59,645 bases of DNA from Fusobacteriaceae bacterium (GTDB taxonomy: Bacteria > Fusobacteriota > Fusobacteriia > Fusobacteriales > Fusobacteriaceae). A program made the translations under genes and the position numbers. Shown here in pieces: positions 25,412-34,453 of the stretch. Numbering within the stretch: position 1 is the stretch's first letter; each line of letters starts with the position of its first letter. The stretch is from NCBI GenBank assembly GCA_031289425.1, contig JAITPM010000002.1, positions 1 to 59,645 on the forward strand, in the 5' to 3' direction. The notes below the pieces were generated by a model. The model saw only the letters and a list, made by a program, of their open reading frames with translations. It was not told the DNA's origin and ran no database searches.

Positions 25412-26344
25412 ATGTCAAAAATAGCAAAAAATTTAACAGATTTAATTGGAAAAACACCTTTATTAGAACTTGTAAGGTATGGTAAAAAATTGGAGCTTCC
25501 TGCAAATATTATTGCAAAATTGGAATATTTTAATCCTGCAGGCAGTGTCAAAGACCGTATCGCAAAATCAATGATTGATGATGCAGAAGCAAGTGGACAA
25601 TTAAAACCAGGCTCAGTAATAATCGAACCAACAAGCGGTAATACCGGTATAGGTCTGGCATCTGTAGCAACTGCCAGAGGATACCGTATTATTCTTACAA
25701 TGCCTGAAACTATGAGTATTGAACGTAGAAAATTATTAAAAGCTTATGGGGCAGAATTAGTATTGACAGAGGGAGCAAAAGGCATGAAGGGCGCTATAGA
25801 GAAATCAAAAGAACTAGCAGCTGAAATAGAAAATTCATTTATTCCTAGCCAATTCGATAATCCATCTAATCCTACAGTACACAGAGAAACTACAGGTCCT
25901 GAGATATGGGAAGATACTGATGGTAAAGTGGATATAGTTGTGTCTGGAATCGGAACTGGAGGAACTATTACCGGTGTTGGAGAATTTTTAAAGTCAAAAA
26001 ACCCAGATATCAAAATAATTGCTGTGGAACCATTTGACTCTCCTGTACTTTCTGAGGGAAAAGCAGGACCACATAAGATTCAAGGAATCGGGGCAGGTTT
26101 TGTTCCAAATACACTCAATACAAAGATATATGATGAAATAATCAAAGTAAAAAATGAAGATGCATTTGCTTCTGGTAAATTTGTAGCTAAAGCAGAAGGA
26201 TTATTGGTAGGAATATCTTCAGGAGCAGCTCTTTGGGCAGGAGCAGAACTTGCAAAACGTCCAGAAAATAAAGGAAAAAATATAATCGTTATTTTACCTG
26301 ACACAGGCGAAAGATACTTGTCTACACCTTTGTTTGAAGAATAA
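25412..26344 (+). CDS. cysK: Cysteine synthase A (O-acetylserine sulfhydrylase)
   Basis: The product is 310 residues. It makes cysteine from O-acetylserine and sulfide using PLP. The PLP-lysine motif [11 protein letters not shown], the substrate loop [11 protein letters not shown], the phosphate-binding [12 protein letters not shown] and the terminal [10 protein letters not shown] are all intact. The start at 25412 (MSKIAKN) is preferred because AGGAGG lies 7 nt upstream. It is monocistronic with its own promoter. In fusobacteria related enzymes also desulfurate cysteine to give H2S. Confidence 0.95.
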   Translation: MSKIAKNLTDLIGKTPLLELVRYGKKLELPANIIAKLEYFNPAGSVKDRIAKSMIDDAEASGQLKPGSVIIEPTSGNTGIGLASVATARGYRIILTMPETMSIERRKLLKAYGAELVLTEGAKGMKGAIEKSKELAAEIENSFIPSQFDNPSNPTVHRETTGPEIWEDTDGKVDIVVSGIGTGGTITGVGEFLKSKNPDIKIIAVEPFDSPVLSEGKAGPHKIQGIGAGFVPNTLNTKIYDEIIKVKNEDAFASGKFVAKAEGLLVGISSGAALWAGAELAKRPENKGKNIIVILPDTGERYLSTPLFEE

Positions 26345-26473
26345 TAATAAAAATATATTTTATAGAGCACTTACTTTATATGATATTTAATGGTATAATT
26401 TTCTTAAATAGTGATAAACTAATTACCTTATATAATTAAAAAAAAATCGGCAAAATAGTTTTACTTTAAAATA

Positions 26474-26512
26474 TGTCGCTATTTAGCTACACGCTGTTTC
26501 CAAATAGAGACA
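26474..26512. promoter_or_regulatory. Inverted repeat TGTCGCTATTTAG / CCAAATAGAGACA, candidate enhancer site
   Basis: Two 13-bp arms match in inverted orientation at 11 of 13 positions and are 26 bp apart centre to centre. They lie about 140 bp upstream of the sigma-54 type promoter at 26628, a usual distance for an enhancer-binding protein. A related inverted sequence, TTGTCTC-N6-GCGACAA, occurs at 27003-27022. Confidence 0.45.
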
Positions 26513-26555
26513 AAAAAACCTTTTTTCAAATTAAATGTTTGATAAAGGTTTTTTT
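26512..26555 (+). terminator. Terminator downstream of cysK
   Basis: AAAAAAACCTTTTTTCAAA pairs with TTTGATAAAGGTTTTTTT and ends in a T-run. It lies 168 nt after the cysK stop and overlaps the right arm of the candidate enhancer site by one base. Confidence 0.65.
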
Positions 26556-26627
26556 ATTTTATGAAAAAAGTGTAGGTATTTAGGAACAAATAGAATTAAA
26601 ATAATAATATTTTTTCTAAAACAGTGT

Positions 26628-26646
26628 ATTGGCATGATATTTGCTT
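26628..26646 (+). promoter_or_regulatory. Sigma-54 type -24/-12 promoter of the CoA-transferase/Etf operon
   Basis: TTGGCATGATATTTGCTT has GG and GC separated by exactly 10 bp and matches the TTGGCA-N5/6-TTGCT consensus. It is the only such element upstream of the permease at 27074, and two sigma-54 activator genes follow in the same region. Confidence 0.8.
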
Positions 26647-27073
26647 ATTATATAATATGTAAAAATATTATGATTTTATTATTTTAAATTATTTAAATAT
26701 TACAAAATTTTAAGAACTATGTAATAGCTAATTATTTGGAATTAAACAATTTCATATTACATAGTAAAAAATGGGAGGGAACCGGCTATGAAAATTAAAT
26801 TTAAAGAGAAGTAGCTATGATAATTATTAAGGAATAAAACAAACAGATTGTTTTAACAAAATCATTATTTAAAATTGAGAATGATGTCGAGACAATAATA
26901 TATGAAACTGCGAATATATTTGAATAAGATATTTAATAATTGTTATCAATATGGAGATATAAACAATCACGTGATATCCTTATAATTCGGTAGAAATACC
27001 TGTTGTCTCTTATTTGCGACAAAAAATTATACATGTACCAACAACTAAACCAAATTTTTTAGGAGGTAGTTTT
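26647..27073 (+). other. Long 5' leader of the first sigma-54 operon
   Basis: About 420 nt separate the -12 box from the permease ATG. The stretch holds a possible 8-codon leader ORF (26788-26814) with ribosome binding site GGGAGGG. A hairpin GGTA-GAAA-TACC (26989-27000) with a GNRA-type tetraloop and a stem TTGTCTC/GCGACAA (27003-27022) lie close to the gene start. No known riboswitch is recognised. Confidence 0.5.
26788..26814 (+). CDS. Possible leader peptide MKIKFKEK
   Basis: An ATG 8 nt after GGGAGGG opens an eight-codon frame ending in TAG, inside the long leader. The strong ribosome binding site makes it notable. Chance occurrence is quite possible and no regulatory codon run is present apart from four lysines. 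Confidence 0.25.
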   Translation: MKIKFKEK

Positions 27074-28429
27074 ATGCAAGGAAATGAAATATTAAGTTTG
27101 ATAGGAATATTAATTGCGTTAGCGATACTTGTTGTCTTTATAATGAAAGGGGTCAATATATTTATAACAGCTTTCATAAGCTCTGCAATAGTAGCTATTA
27201 CGAGCTGGGGATTTACAGCAGGTGGTGCTGGCGCTGTAGAAATGACTTTATATAATGGTTTAAAAACTTATTTCATAAGAGGATTTGTAGGATTTTTCAG
27301 TGCAAATTATTTGATTTTCCTAACTGGTACTTTAATGGGAAAAATGATGGAAATAACTAATGGTGCGAAAGCTATTGCCAAACTAATCGTTAGAGTGTTT
27401 GGAAAAAGATACGCTCTCATATCTGTTCCTCTTGCTTGTGCTATATTGGCATATGGTGGAGTTACAGTATTCGTAGTCAGCTTTGCAGTATTCCCAATAG
27501 CATTAGAAGTATTTAAGGAAGCCGACCTTCCGAGAAGATTTATACCGGGAGCTTTGACTTTTGGATGTTCTACATTTGCTATGGTAGCACCGGGTGCTCC
27601 ACAAATACATAACTTCACACCATCTAGAGTATTGACTGACTTGGCTGGAAGACCTGTTACTTTGATGGCCGGAACATGGGTTGGATTTATTTCTTGCGGT
27701 GCAATATTTGTAATTGGTTCAATCATAATGTTTAAATATATTGCTGCTGCTAAAGCTAAAGGCGAACATTTTGTTGCTAAAGATATAGACACATTTGCAG
27801 ATGATAAAGTGCTTCCAAATGGAATAGTAGCAATGATCCCACTTGCAGTAACAATTTTATTAATTAATCTTAAAATAGTAGAAGCTGAATCTGGAGTATT
27901 AATAGGAACTATACTTATATTTTTACTATTAAACAAATATCAAGATAATAAAAAATCTTTAAGTCATATAGGAGAAGGATGTAAACAAGCTATAGGATCA
28001 ATATGTAATACCTGTGCGGTTGTTGGATTTGGAACTCTTGTATCAATGTCGGCTGCATTCCCAGTAGTTAGAAATGCTATGACTAGCATACCAGGACCTC
28101 CACTTGTAGGTGTAGCAGTAGGAACAACTGTAATAGCTGGTATATGCGGATCTGCATCAGGTGCATTAGGAATAGCTGCTCCTCTATTAGGTCCAGTATA
28201 TTTGAAACTTGGTGTAACTGCTGAAGCAATATCTAGAACAATGTCTATCTCATCAGCAGCACTTGATTCATTACCACATAATGGATATATAGTAACAGTA
28301 ACAAATGGTATCTGTAATGAAACACATAAAGATGCTTATGGTCTAGTGTTTTGGTTGACTGTTGTGACACCGGCTGTAGGATCAGTAATCGCAGTTATTT
28401 TATTTACACTTTTCCCAAATTGGCCATAA
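27074..28429 (+). CDS. GntP-family-like permease (operon 1)
   Basis: The product is 451 residues with about 12 hydrophobic segments. Family-like features are the GGVTVFVVSFAVFPIALEVFKEADLPRRFIPGAL region and the symmetric GICGSASGALGIAAPLL loop near the C-terminus. GntP relatives carry gluconate, 3-hydroxybutyrate and other short carboxylates with protons. The track start lies 60 nt too early; AGGAGG stands before the ATG at 27074. It is a distant paralogue of the permease at 37168. It is first in an operon with a CoA-transferase and an acyl-CoA dehydrogenase, so a short organic acid is the likely substrate. Confidence 0.8.
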   Translation: MQGNEILSLIGILIALAILVVFIMKGVNIFITAFISSAIVAITSWGFTAGGAGAVEMTLYNGLKTYFIRGFVGFFSANYLIFLTGTLMGKMMEITNGAKAIAKLIVRVFGKRYALISVPLACAILAYGGVTVFVVSFAVFPIALEVFKEADLPRRFIPGALTFGCSTFAMVAPGAPQIHNFTPSRVLTDLAGRPVTLMAGTWVGFISCGAIFVIGSIIMFKYIAAAKAKGEHFVAKDIDTFADDKVLPNGIVAMIPLAVTILLINLKIVEAESGVLIGTILIFLLLNKYQDNKKSLSHIGEGCKQAIGSICNTCAVVGFGTLVSMSAAFPVVRNAMTSIPGPPLVGVAVGTTVIAGICGSASGALGIAAPLLGPVYLKLGVTAEAISRTMSISSAALDSLPHNGYIVTVTNGICNETHKDAYGLVFWLTVVTPAVGSVIAVILFTLFPNWP

Positions 28430-28519
28430 TATAGAATTTACTAGAATTAGATAAAACATATTCTTAAATAATATAAAAATTTCAATTGCAAATTATTAAA
28501 AATAGGAGGTATAATATAT

Positions 28520-29734
28520 ATGTTAAATAAACCTTTGGAAGGAGTAAGAATAGTAGACCTAACTTATTTCATAGCAGGACCTGGTACGGCAAAAATATTG
28601 GCAGACTGGGGAGCAGATGTTATAAAGGTAGAACCGAGTTTTGGAGATCCTTGTAGAAAACTTGGTGCAAATATGACAGTGCCAGTAAAGGATAAAGAAT
28701 CAAATTTAATTTATAGTACGTATAATGCGAACAAGAGAGGTCTTTGTATCAATTTGAAAGAAGAAACAGGATTAAAAATAATGGATGATCTTTTGAAAGA
28801 ATCTAATGTATTTTTATCAAGTTATAGAACAGGAGCTTTAAAACGTCTAGGATTAGATTATGAGACATTAAGTAAAAAACATCCACATTTAATATGGGCA
28901 CAAGTAAACGGCTTTGGTGACTATGGACCAGCAAAGGATAATCCGGGATTCGATACAGTAGCTTTCTGGGCAAGAAGTGGAGCAATGTCTGACTTAGCTG
29001 AAAAAGATACGACTCCTCTAAACCCATTAATCGGATTTGGAGATGCAACAACTGCTTGTAGTTTATCAGGCGGTATCTGTGCGGCATTATACAATCAAGC
29101 AAAGACCGGAAAAGGACAAAAAGTCATGGTATCTTTATTTGCGCAAGCAATCTGGAATGAAAGTTCTGAAATTATATCTACACAATTTGATGATGAATAC
29201 CCAAAAACTAGAAAAGATGCAACATCTGCAGTTATAAATTCTTATAAATGTAAAGATGGACAATGGATTTTCTTGAGCATACTCGAACACGAAAGATATT
29301 TTCCAATATTATGTGAAGTATTCGGTAGAAAAGAGCTGGTAAATGATAAATTCTCAACAACTATTGAAGCCAAAAAAAATGCACCGGAATTAATAGAAAT
29401 ATTAGAAACAGAATTTATTAAATATACTCAAGCTGAAATGGTGGAAAAACTTACTAATGCCGATATAGCTCACGAAAGAATACAACATATAAAAGAAATA
29501 CTGACAGATGCTCAAGCTATTGAAAATAATTATATTCATGAATTTACTAATAGAGATGGAAGCAAAAACAAAATGGCTATGACTCCTATAAAATTTGGAA
29601 ATATAGAAGTAAATCTAACATCAGACGCTCCACTAATTGGGGAACATTCTGTTGAAATATTAAAAGAATTAGGTTATAATGATGATGTAATTAAAGAATA
29701 TTTGGATAAGGGAATTGTAGTTGTTGATAAATAA
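28520..29734 (+). CDS. Class III (CaiB/BaiF family) CoA-transferase
   Basis: The product is 404 residues. It moves CoA between carboxylic acids, so a substrate acid is activated without ATP. Family signatures are PLEGVRIVDLTYFIAGPGTAKILADWGADVIKVE, NANKRGLCINLK, the catalytic Asp in NPGFDTVAFWARSG and GYGLxxx-type GQKVMVSLFAQA. Relatives include CaiB (carnitine), FldA (phenyllactate/cinnamate) and HadA (hydroxyisocaproate). No 2-hydroxyacyl-CoA dehydratase is nearby. With the dehydrogenase and Etf genes next to it, an enoate substrate is more likely. AGGAGG precedes the start; the dehydrogenase begins 16 bp downstream. Confidence 0.9.
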   Translation: MLNKPLEGVRIVDLTYFIAGPGTAKILADWGADVIKVEPSFGDPCRKLGANMTVPVKDKESNLIYSTYNANKRGLCINLKEETGLKIMDDLLKESNVFLSSYRTGALKRLGLDYETLSKKHPHLIWAQVNGFGDYGPAKDNPGFDTVAFWARSGAMSDLAEKDTTPLNPLIGFGDATTACSLSGGICAALYNQAKTGKGQKVMVSLFAQAIWNESSEIISTQFDDEYPKTRKDATSAVINSYKCKDGQWIFLSILEHERYFPILCEVFGRKELVNDKFSTTIEAKKNAPELIEILETEFIKYTQAEMVEKLTNADIAHERIQHIKEILTDAQAIENNYIHEFTNRDGSKNKMAMTPIKFGNIEVNLTSDAPLIGEHSVEILKELGYNDDVIKEYLDKGIVVVDK

Positions 29735-29750
29735 GTATTAGGAGGAAACT

Positions 29751-30893
29751 ATGGATTTTAAATTTTCAGAAGCACAATTGATGTTGCAAAAAATGGCTAG
29801 AGAATTTGCAGAAAATGAAGTATTGCCAATTGCAGAAGAAGTAGACAAAGAACATAAATTTCCGGCAGAAAATTTTGCAAAAATGGCAAAAATAGGATTT
29901 ACAGGCATAGGTACCCCTGTTGAGTACGGCGGATCAGGTGTATCGGATATAGAAAAAGTAATAGTTGTCACTGAAATTGCCAAAAAATGTGCTTCAACAG
30001 CAGCCGTTTTATCTATACATACGATTTTTGCTCAGGCTATAATGAAATATGGAACTGATGAGCAAAAAAAGAAATATCTTCCTTTAATGGCTAGTGGTGG
30101 ATGGCTCGGAGGTTTTGCATTGACGGAACCAAATGCAGGCTCTGATGCTGCTGCTGCCAAAACAACAGCAATCTTGGATGAAAAAACTGGGGAATACGTA
30201 TTAAACGGTACAAAATGTTTTATTTCAGGCGGAGGTAGAGCCAATGCTTTAGTTATATTTGCTCTTACAGACCCATCTAAGGGACTGAAAGGAATGTCTG
30301 GAATAATAGTAGAAAAAGGTACACCTGGATTTTCAATCGGTAAAATCGAAGATAAAATGGGACTTAATGGCTCTGAAACAGTAGAATTAGTTTTTGATGA
30401 TTGTAGAGTGCCAAAGTCAAATCTTTTGGGAAAAGAAGGAAAAGGATTTGTTATGGCTATGACTTGCTTGGATGGAGCTAGAATAGGGATTGGAGCTCAA
30501 GCATTAGGAATAGCTGAAGGAGCTTTGGAAGAAAGCATAAAATATATGCATGAAAGAGTACAATTCGGTAAACCAATAGCTGTATTGCAAGGATTACAAT
30601 GGTATATAGCCGATATGGCTACAAAGATAGAATCAGCAAAATGGTTGATTTTCTATGCAGCATTTCTAAAGGCAACCGGACAAGACCATACAAAAATAGC
30701 AGCAATGGCTAAATATAATGCATCCACAACAGCACGTGAAGTTACAAATTTGGCATTACAAATCCATGGTGGATACGGGTATATGAGAGATTATCCATTG
30801 GAAAGAATGTATAGAGATGCAAAAATAACTGAAATTTATGAAGGTACTTCAGAAATACATAAAGTTGTAATTTCAAGAGCAGTATTGAATTAG
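29751..30893 (+). CDS. Acyl-CoA dehydrogenase (short-chain; enoyl-CoA reductase candidate)
   Basis: The product is 380 residues, typical of butyryl-CoA dehydrogenase and CaiA. The FAD and substrate motifs are present: GGFALTEPNAGSDAAAAKTTA, LVIFALTDPSKG, QFGKPIAVLQGLQWYIADMA and LQIHGGYGYMRDYPLER. The catalytic base is Glu364 in EIYEGTSEIHK. It exchanges electrons with the EtfBA pair encoded immediately downstream (EtfB starts 15 bp later). In an anaerobe with a CoA-transferase this enzyme would reduce a 2-enoyl-CoA. The direction of the reaction is inference. Confidence 0.92.
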   Translation: MDFKFSEAQLMLQKMAREFAENEVLPIAEEVDKEHKFPAENFAKMAKIGFTGIGTPVEYGGSGVSDIEKVIVVTEIAKKCASTAAVLSIHTIFAQAIMKYGTDEQKKKYLPLMASGGWLGGFALTEPNAGSDAAAAKTTAILDEKTGEYVLNGTKCFISGGGRANALVIFALTDPSKGLKGMSGIIVEKGTPGFSIGKIEDKMGLNGSETVELVFDDCRVPKSNLLGKEGKGFVMAMTCLDGARIGIGAQALGIAEGALEESIKYMHERVQFGKPIAVLQGLQWYIADMATKIESAKWLIFYAAFLKATGQDHTKIAAMAKYNASTTAREVTNLALQIHGGYGYMRDYPLERMYRDAKITEIYEGTSEIHKVVISRAVLN

Positions 30894-30908
30894 GAAAGGA
30901 GGATATTG

Positions 30909-31697
30909 ATGAATATTATTGTATGTGTAAAACAAGTACCTGATACGAATGAAGTAAAAATCAACCAAGAAACAGGTACATTAATTAGAGACGGAGTTCC
31001 AAGTATTATAAATCCTGATGATAAAAATGCATTGGAAGCTGCTTTGCAATTGAGAGATGAAAACGGTGGAAAAGTAACAGTAATAAGTATGGGGCCGCCT
31101 CAAGCCAAAGAAGCTCTCAGAGAAGCATATGCCATGGGCGCTGATGAAGTATACCTTGTATCTGATAGAGCCTTTGGTGGGTCTGATACATGGGCTACAG
31201 CTACAATTATATCAGCCGCTATAGAAAAAATAGGTGGGTATGACTTGATATTTTGTGGAAGACAAGCAATAGATGGTGACACAGCACAAGTCGGGCCGGA
31301 AATAGCAGAATTTTTGAATATTCCGCAAGTTACTTATGCCAAAAAAATAGAACAAAAAGGAGATAAATTTATAATAACAAGAGCTACTGAAGGTATGGAC
31401 TACATAATAGAGACTCCTAAACCGACACTAATAACTGCTATCCAAGAATTGAACAATCCAAGATATCCTACAGTAAAAGGAATATTTAGTGCTTATGAAA
31501 ATGAAATAGTAAAAGTACTTACATTGCCTGACCTTCCTGTTGATACTACTCAAATTGGATTAAAGGGTTCTCCTACCAATGTTTTTAATTCGTTCGTTCC
31601 GACAAAGGAAAAACATAGTGAAATAATCCAAGGAAAGGACACAAAAGAAAAGGTAGAATCATTATTGAACAAATTAAAAGCTGTAAATATGATATAA
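30909..31697 (+). CDS. etfB: Electron transfer flavoprotein, beta subunit
   Basis: The product is 262 residues. It begins MNIIVCVKQVPDTNEVKINQ and carries MGPPQAKEALREAYAMGADE, FGGSDTWATATI and CGRQAIDGDTAQVGPEIAE. The last two segments resemble the electron-bifurcating Etf branch (Acidaminococcus and clostridial Etf), where this subunit holds a second FAD in place of AMP. That assignment is by eye. The ATG at 30909 follows AGGAGG; the track start is the TTG before it. It pairs with etfA 17 bp downstream. Confidence 0.93.
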   Translation: MNIIVCVKQVPDTNEVKINQETGTLIRDGVPSIINPDDKNALEAALQLRDENGGKVTVISMGPPQAKEALREAYAMGADEVYLVSDRAFGGSDTWATATIISAAIEKIGGYDLIFCGRQAIDGDTAQVGPEIAEFLNIPQVTYAKKIEQKGDKFIITRATEGMDYIIETPKPTLITAIQELNNPRYPTVKGIFSAYENEIVKVLTLPDLPVDTTQIGLKGSPTNVFNSFVPTKEKHSEIIQGKDTKEKVESLLNKLKAVNMI

Positions 31698-31714
31698 ATA
31701 GGAGGGGAATTGGA

Positions 31715-32746
31715 GTGAGTAGAGCTAAAGTAAATCAAAATATAAATCTTGCGGACTATAATGACGTATGGATAATCGGAGAGCAAAGAAATGGATTTAT
31801 AAGTCCCATTACAATAGAATTATTGGGAGAAGGAAGAAAATTAGCAGATAAACTTTCTAAAAAACTAATAGTTGTTGTACTTGGAAGTGACATAGACGAA
31901 AACGCAAAAGAATTATCGCATTATAACGTAGACAAAATATTATATATAAAAGATAATTTATTAGAAAAATTTTCTACTGAAGGATATACAATTTCTATAG
32001 CAAAATTAATAAATGAAAGGAAACCTGAGATTGTATTATTCGGCGCTACATCCTTAGGTAGAGACGTGGCTCCAAGAGTTGCAGCTAGAATAGGAACAGG
32101 GTTGACAGCAGATTGTACAAAACTAGAAATAGACCCTAATGATAATAAATTTCTTCAAACAAGACCGGCATTTGGCGGAAATTTGATGGCTACAATAATA
32201 TGCCCAAAGAATAGACCACAAATGGCTACAGTCAGACCAGGTGTAATGGAAAGAGCTGAATATAATGAAACTCCTAGTGGCGAATTTGAAATAATACCCG
32301 GAGTACTGTCTGAAAAAGATATAAGAGCAAAACTTATTGATATCAAATCAATCGGAAAAAGGTTGACTAATCTTATCGGTGCAAAAATAATAGTATCAGG
32401 TGGAAGGGGACTAAAGAAACCGGAAAATTTCAAACTGATAGAAGATTTAGCAGATGCACTTGGTGGTGAAGTAGGAGCATCCAGAGCAGCAGTTGATGCA
32501 GGGTGGATAGATCCATCACATCAAGTAGGTCAAACCGGTACTACAGTCAGACCAAATGTATATATTGCTTGTGGAATTTCTGGAGCAATACAACATTTGG
32601 CAGGAATGAGTGAATCGAAATACATAGTAGCGATAAATAGTGACCCAAATGCACCAATTTTTAAAGTGTGCGATTATGGAATTGTAGGTGACCTTAACGA
32701 AGTAGTTCCGGCAATTACTGAATCAATAAAAAAGAAAAAACAATAA
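31715..32746 (+). CDS. etfA: Electron transfer flavoprotein, alpha subunit
   Basis: The product is 343 residues with a GTG start after GGAGGGG. The C-terminal FAD domain shows the family motif SGGRGLKKPENFKLIEDLADALGGEVGASRAAVDAGW, then QVGQTGTTVRPNVYIACGISGAIQHLAGM and INSDPNAPIF. It forms a heterodimer with EtfB and passes electrons to or from the acyl-CoA dehydrogenase upstream. There is no N-terminal ferredoxin extension. It is the last gene of operon 1, followed by a hairpin. Confidence 0.95.
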   Translation: MSRAKVNQNINLADYNDVWIIGEQRNGFISPITIELLGEGRKLADKLSKKLIVVVLGSDIDENAKELSHYNVDKILYIKDNLLEKFSTEGYTISIAKLINERKPEIVLFGATSLGRDVAPRVAARIGTGLTADCTKLEIDPNDNKFLQTRPAFGGNLMATIICPKNRPQMATVRPGVMERAEYNETPSGEFEIIPGVLSEKDIRAKLIDIKSIGKRLTNLIGAKIIVSGGRGLKKPENFKLIEDLADALGGEVGASRAAVDAGWIDPSHQVGQTGTTVRPNVYIACGISGAIQHLAGMSESKYIVAINSDPNAPIFKVCDYGIVGDLNEVVPAITESIKKKKQ

Positions 32747-32789
32747 TAAAATAAACAATAATATAAAGAAATGATAATATTGGTAGTAG

Positions 32790-32820
32790 TTTAAGGAGTG
32801 ACAAAACAGCACTCCTTAAA
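32790..32820 (+). terminator. Hairpin after etfA
   Basis: TTTAAGGAGTG and CACTCCTTAAA form a perfect 11-bp stem with a 9-nt loop. The tail is AT-rich without a clean T-run, so it may terminate partially and let some transcription reach the regulator gene 60 bp on. Confidence 0.55.
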
Positions 32821-32880
32821 TTATTAATATATTTTATATTTAAGAAATCACATATTTTCAAATGTAGGAGGCAGAAAAAT

Positions 32881-34275
32881 ATGAAGATGCCCCAAGAGAT
32901 ATACAAATATATATTTGATCAAGTATTGCAAATGACAGAGGATGGATTTATAGTAGTAGATACAGATGGAACTGTTATAGACATAAATGATCAATATTGC
33001 GATTTTTTTAACGAAAAACGGGAAAACATAGTAGGTAAAAGTATTAAAAATATTATTCCAAACTCTAAGATGATTGACATAGTCAAGAACAGGTTTAGAG
33101 AAGAGGGCGCCGTACATACATATATTACCGGGACTACGAGAGAAAAGAAAGTATTAGTCAGTAGATCCTACGTAGAAAATGATAACGGTGAAATAGTAGC
33201 CGGAGTAGCACAGATAAAATTTCGATTACAAACATTAGATATCGCTAAAAAATTAATCACAGAATATGAACAATTGGAATATTATAAAGAAGAATATCAA
33301 AGAATCGGAATGGGAAAGATTTCATTTGCTAATATTATAGGTTCTAGTCCTGCTTTCTTAAAAAATAAAGAATCAGGAATAAAAGCTGCTAAAACTAGCT
33401 TTTCGGTTTTATTGACCGGAGAAACCGGAACTGGAAAAGAGATTTTTGCAAAAGCCATACATAATGATAGCCCAAGAGCTAATAAGCCCATGGTAAGTAT
33501 TGATTGTGCTGCCATACCGGAAGAATTATTAGAATCAGAACTTTTCGGATACGAAGAAGGTGCTTTTACCGGAGCAAAAAAAGGCGGAAAAAAAGGGAAA
33601 TTTTTTATAGCCAATGGCGGAACGATATTTTTGGATGAAATTGGAGATATGCCTCTAAAGATGCAAGCTAAACTTTTGAGAGTTTTACAAGAAAGAGAAA
33701 TAGAACCAATAGGTAGTCTTGAGACTATCCCAATTAATGTGAGAATAATAGCTGCCACAAGAAAAAATCTCAATCAAATGATAAAAAATGGTGAATTTAG
33801 AGAAGATTTATTTTATAGATTAAATGTCATCAATATTGAAATGGTGCCCTTGAGAGAACGTAAAGATGATATAATAGAAATGGCAAATTATTTTTTGGAA
33901 GAATTGAATAAAGAAATGAAAACAATCAAAATACTTTCCAAAAATGTTTTAAGATGCTTTAAAGAATATTCTTGGACTGGAAACATAAGAGAATTGGATA
34001 ATGTAATAAAAAGTGCTTATGCCAGTTCAGATGACCTGTATATAGATTTGGTAGACCTTCCATCTAGAATTACAAAAAGTGATATAATATCTGAAAAAAA
34101 TGATACCAAGAAACCTTTATATGAATTGGTAATGAATTATGAAAAAGATATTATAATATCTGCACTGGAAAGGAATAACTGGAATTGCAATGAAGCAGCT
34201 AAGGAAATGAAAATACATAGAAGCATAATATACAGAAAAATAAAAAAATATAAAATAGATTATAATGATCAATAA
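32881..34275 (+). CDS. Sigma-54-dependent enhancer-binding regulator, PAS-AAA+-HTH (copy 1)
   Basis: The product is 464 residues. A PAS domain (about 10-115) has DGFIVVDTDGTVIDINDQYC. The AAA+ domain (about 150-385) has Walker A GETGTGKE (180-187), the sigma-54 contact loop GAFTGA (227-232) and Walker B TIFLDEIGD. A Fis-type HTH lies at the C-terminus (NWNCNEAAKEMKIHRSIIYRKIKK). It has no receiver domain, so the PAS domain is the likely sensor. It should activate one or both sigma-54 promoters at 26628 and 36243. It lies directly after etfA and is followed by a close paralogue. Confidence 0.93.
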   Translation: MKMPQEIYKYIFDQVLQMTEDGFIVVDTDGTVIDINDQYCDFFNEKRENIVGKSIKNIIPNSKMIDIVKNRFREEGAVHTYITGTTREKKVLVSRSYVENDNGEIVAGVAQIKFRLQTLDIAKKLITEYEQLEYYKEEYQRIGMGKISFANIIGSSPAFLKNKESGIKAAKTSFSVLLTGETGTGKEIFAKAIHNDSPRANKPMVSIDCAAIPEELLESELFGYEEGAFTGAKKGGKKGKFFIANGGTIFLDEIGDMPLKMQAKLLRVLQEREIEPIGSLETIPINVRIIAATRKNLNQMIKNGEFREDLFYRLNVINIEMVPLRERKDDIIEMANYFLEELNKEMKTIKILSKNVLRCFKEYSWTGNIRELDNVIKSAYASSDDLYIDLVDLPSRITKSDIISEKNDTKKPLYELVMNYEKDIIISALERNNWNCNEAAKEMKIHRSIIYRKIKKYKIDYNDQ

Positions 34276-34453
34276 GAAATACAATATAAGAAATTATGAG
34301 AGTTATAATTTTTCATCATTTTTTATATTGTAAATGTTTATATAGAAATTTTAGAAAAGCATTTCTTGAATTTTTTATAAAATTAGAAATGATTTAATGG
34401 AAACTGTAGATACTATATCCCTAAAAAATAAAATTAGAAAAGTGGAGAATCAT

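Noticed and set aside
25137-25505. 122-residue minus-strand ORF over the start of cysK
   Set aside because: It overlaps the terminator, the cysK promoter and the cysK start, has no ribosome binding site and no recognisable domain.
26647-27073. Known riboswitch in the long leader of operon 1
   Set aside because: I compared it by eye with purine, fluoride, guanidine, glutamine and ZTP motifs and found no match; only simple hairpins are claimed.
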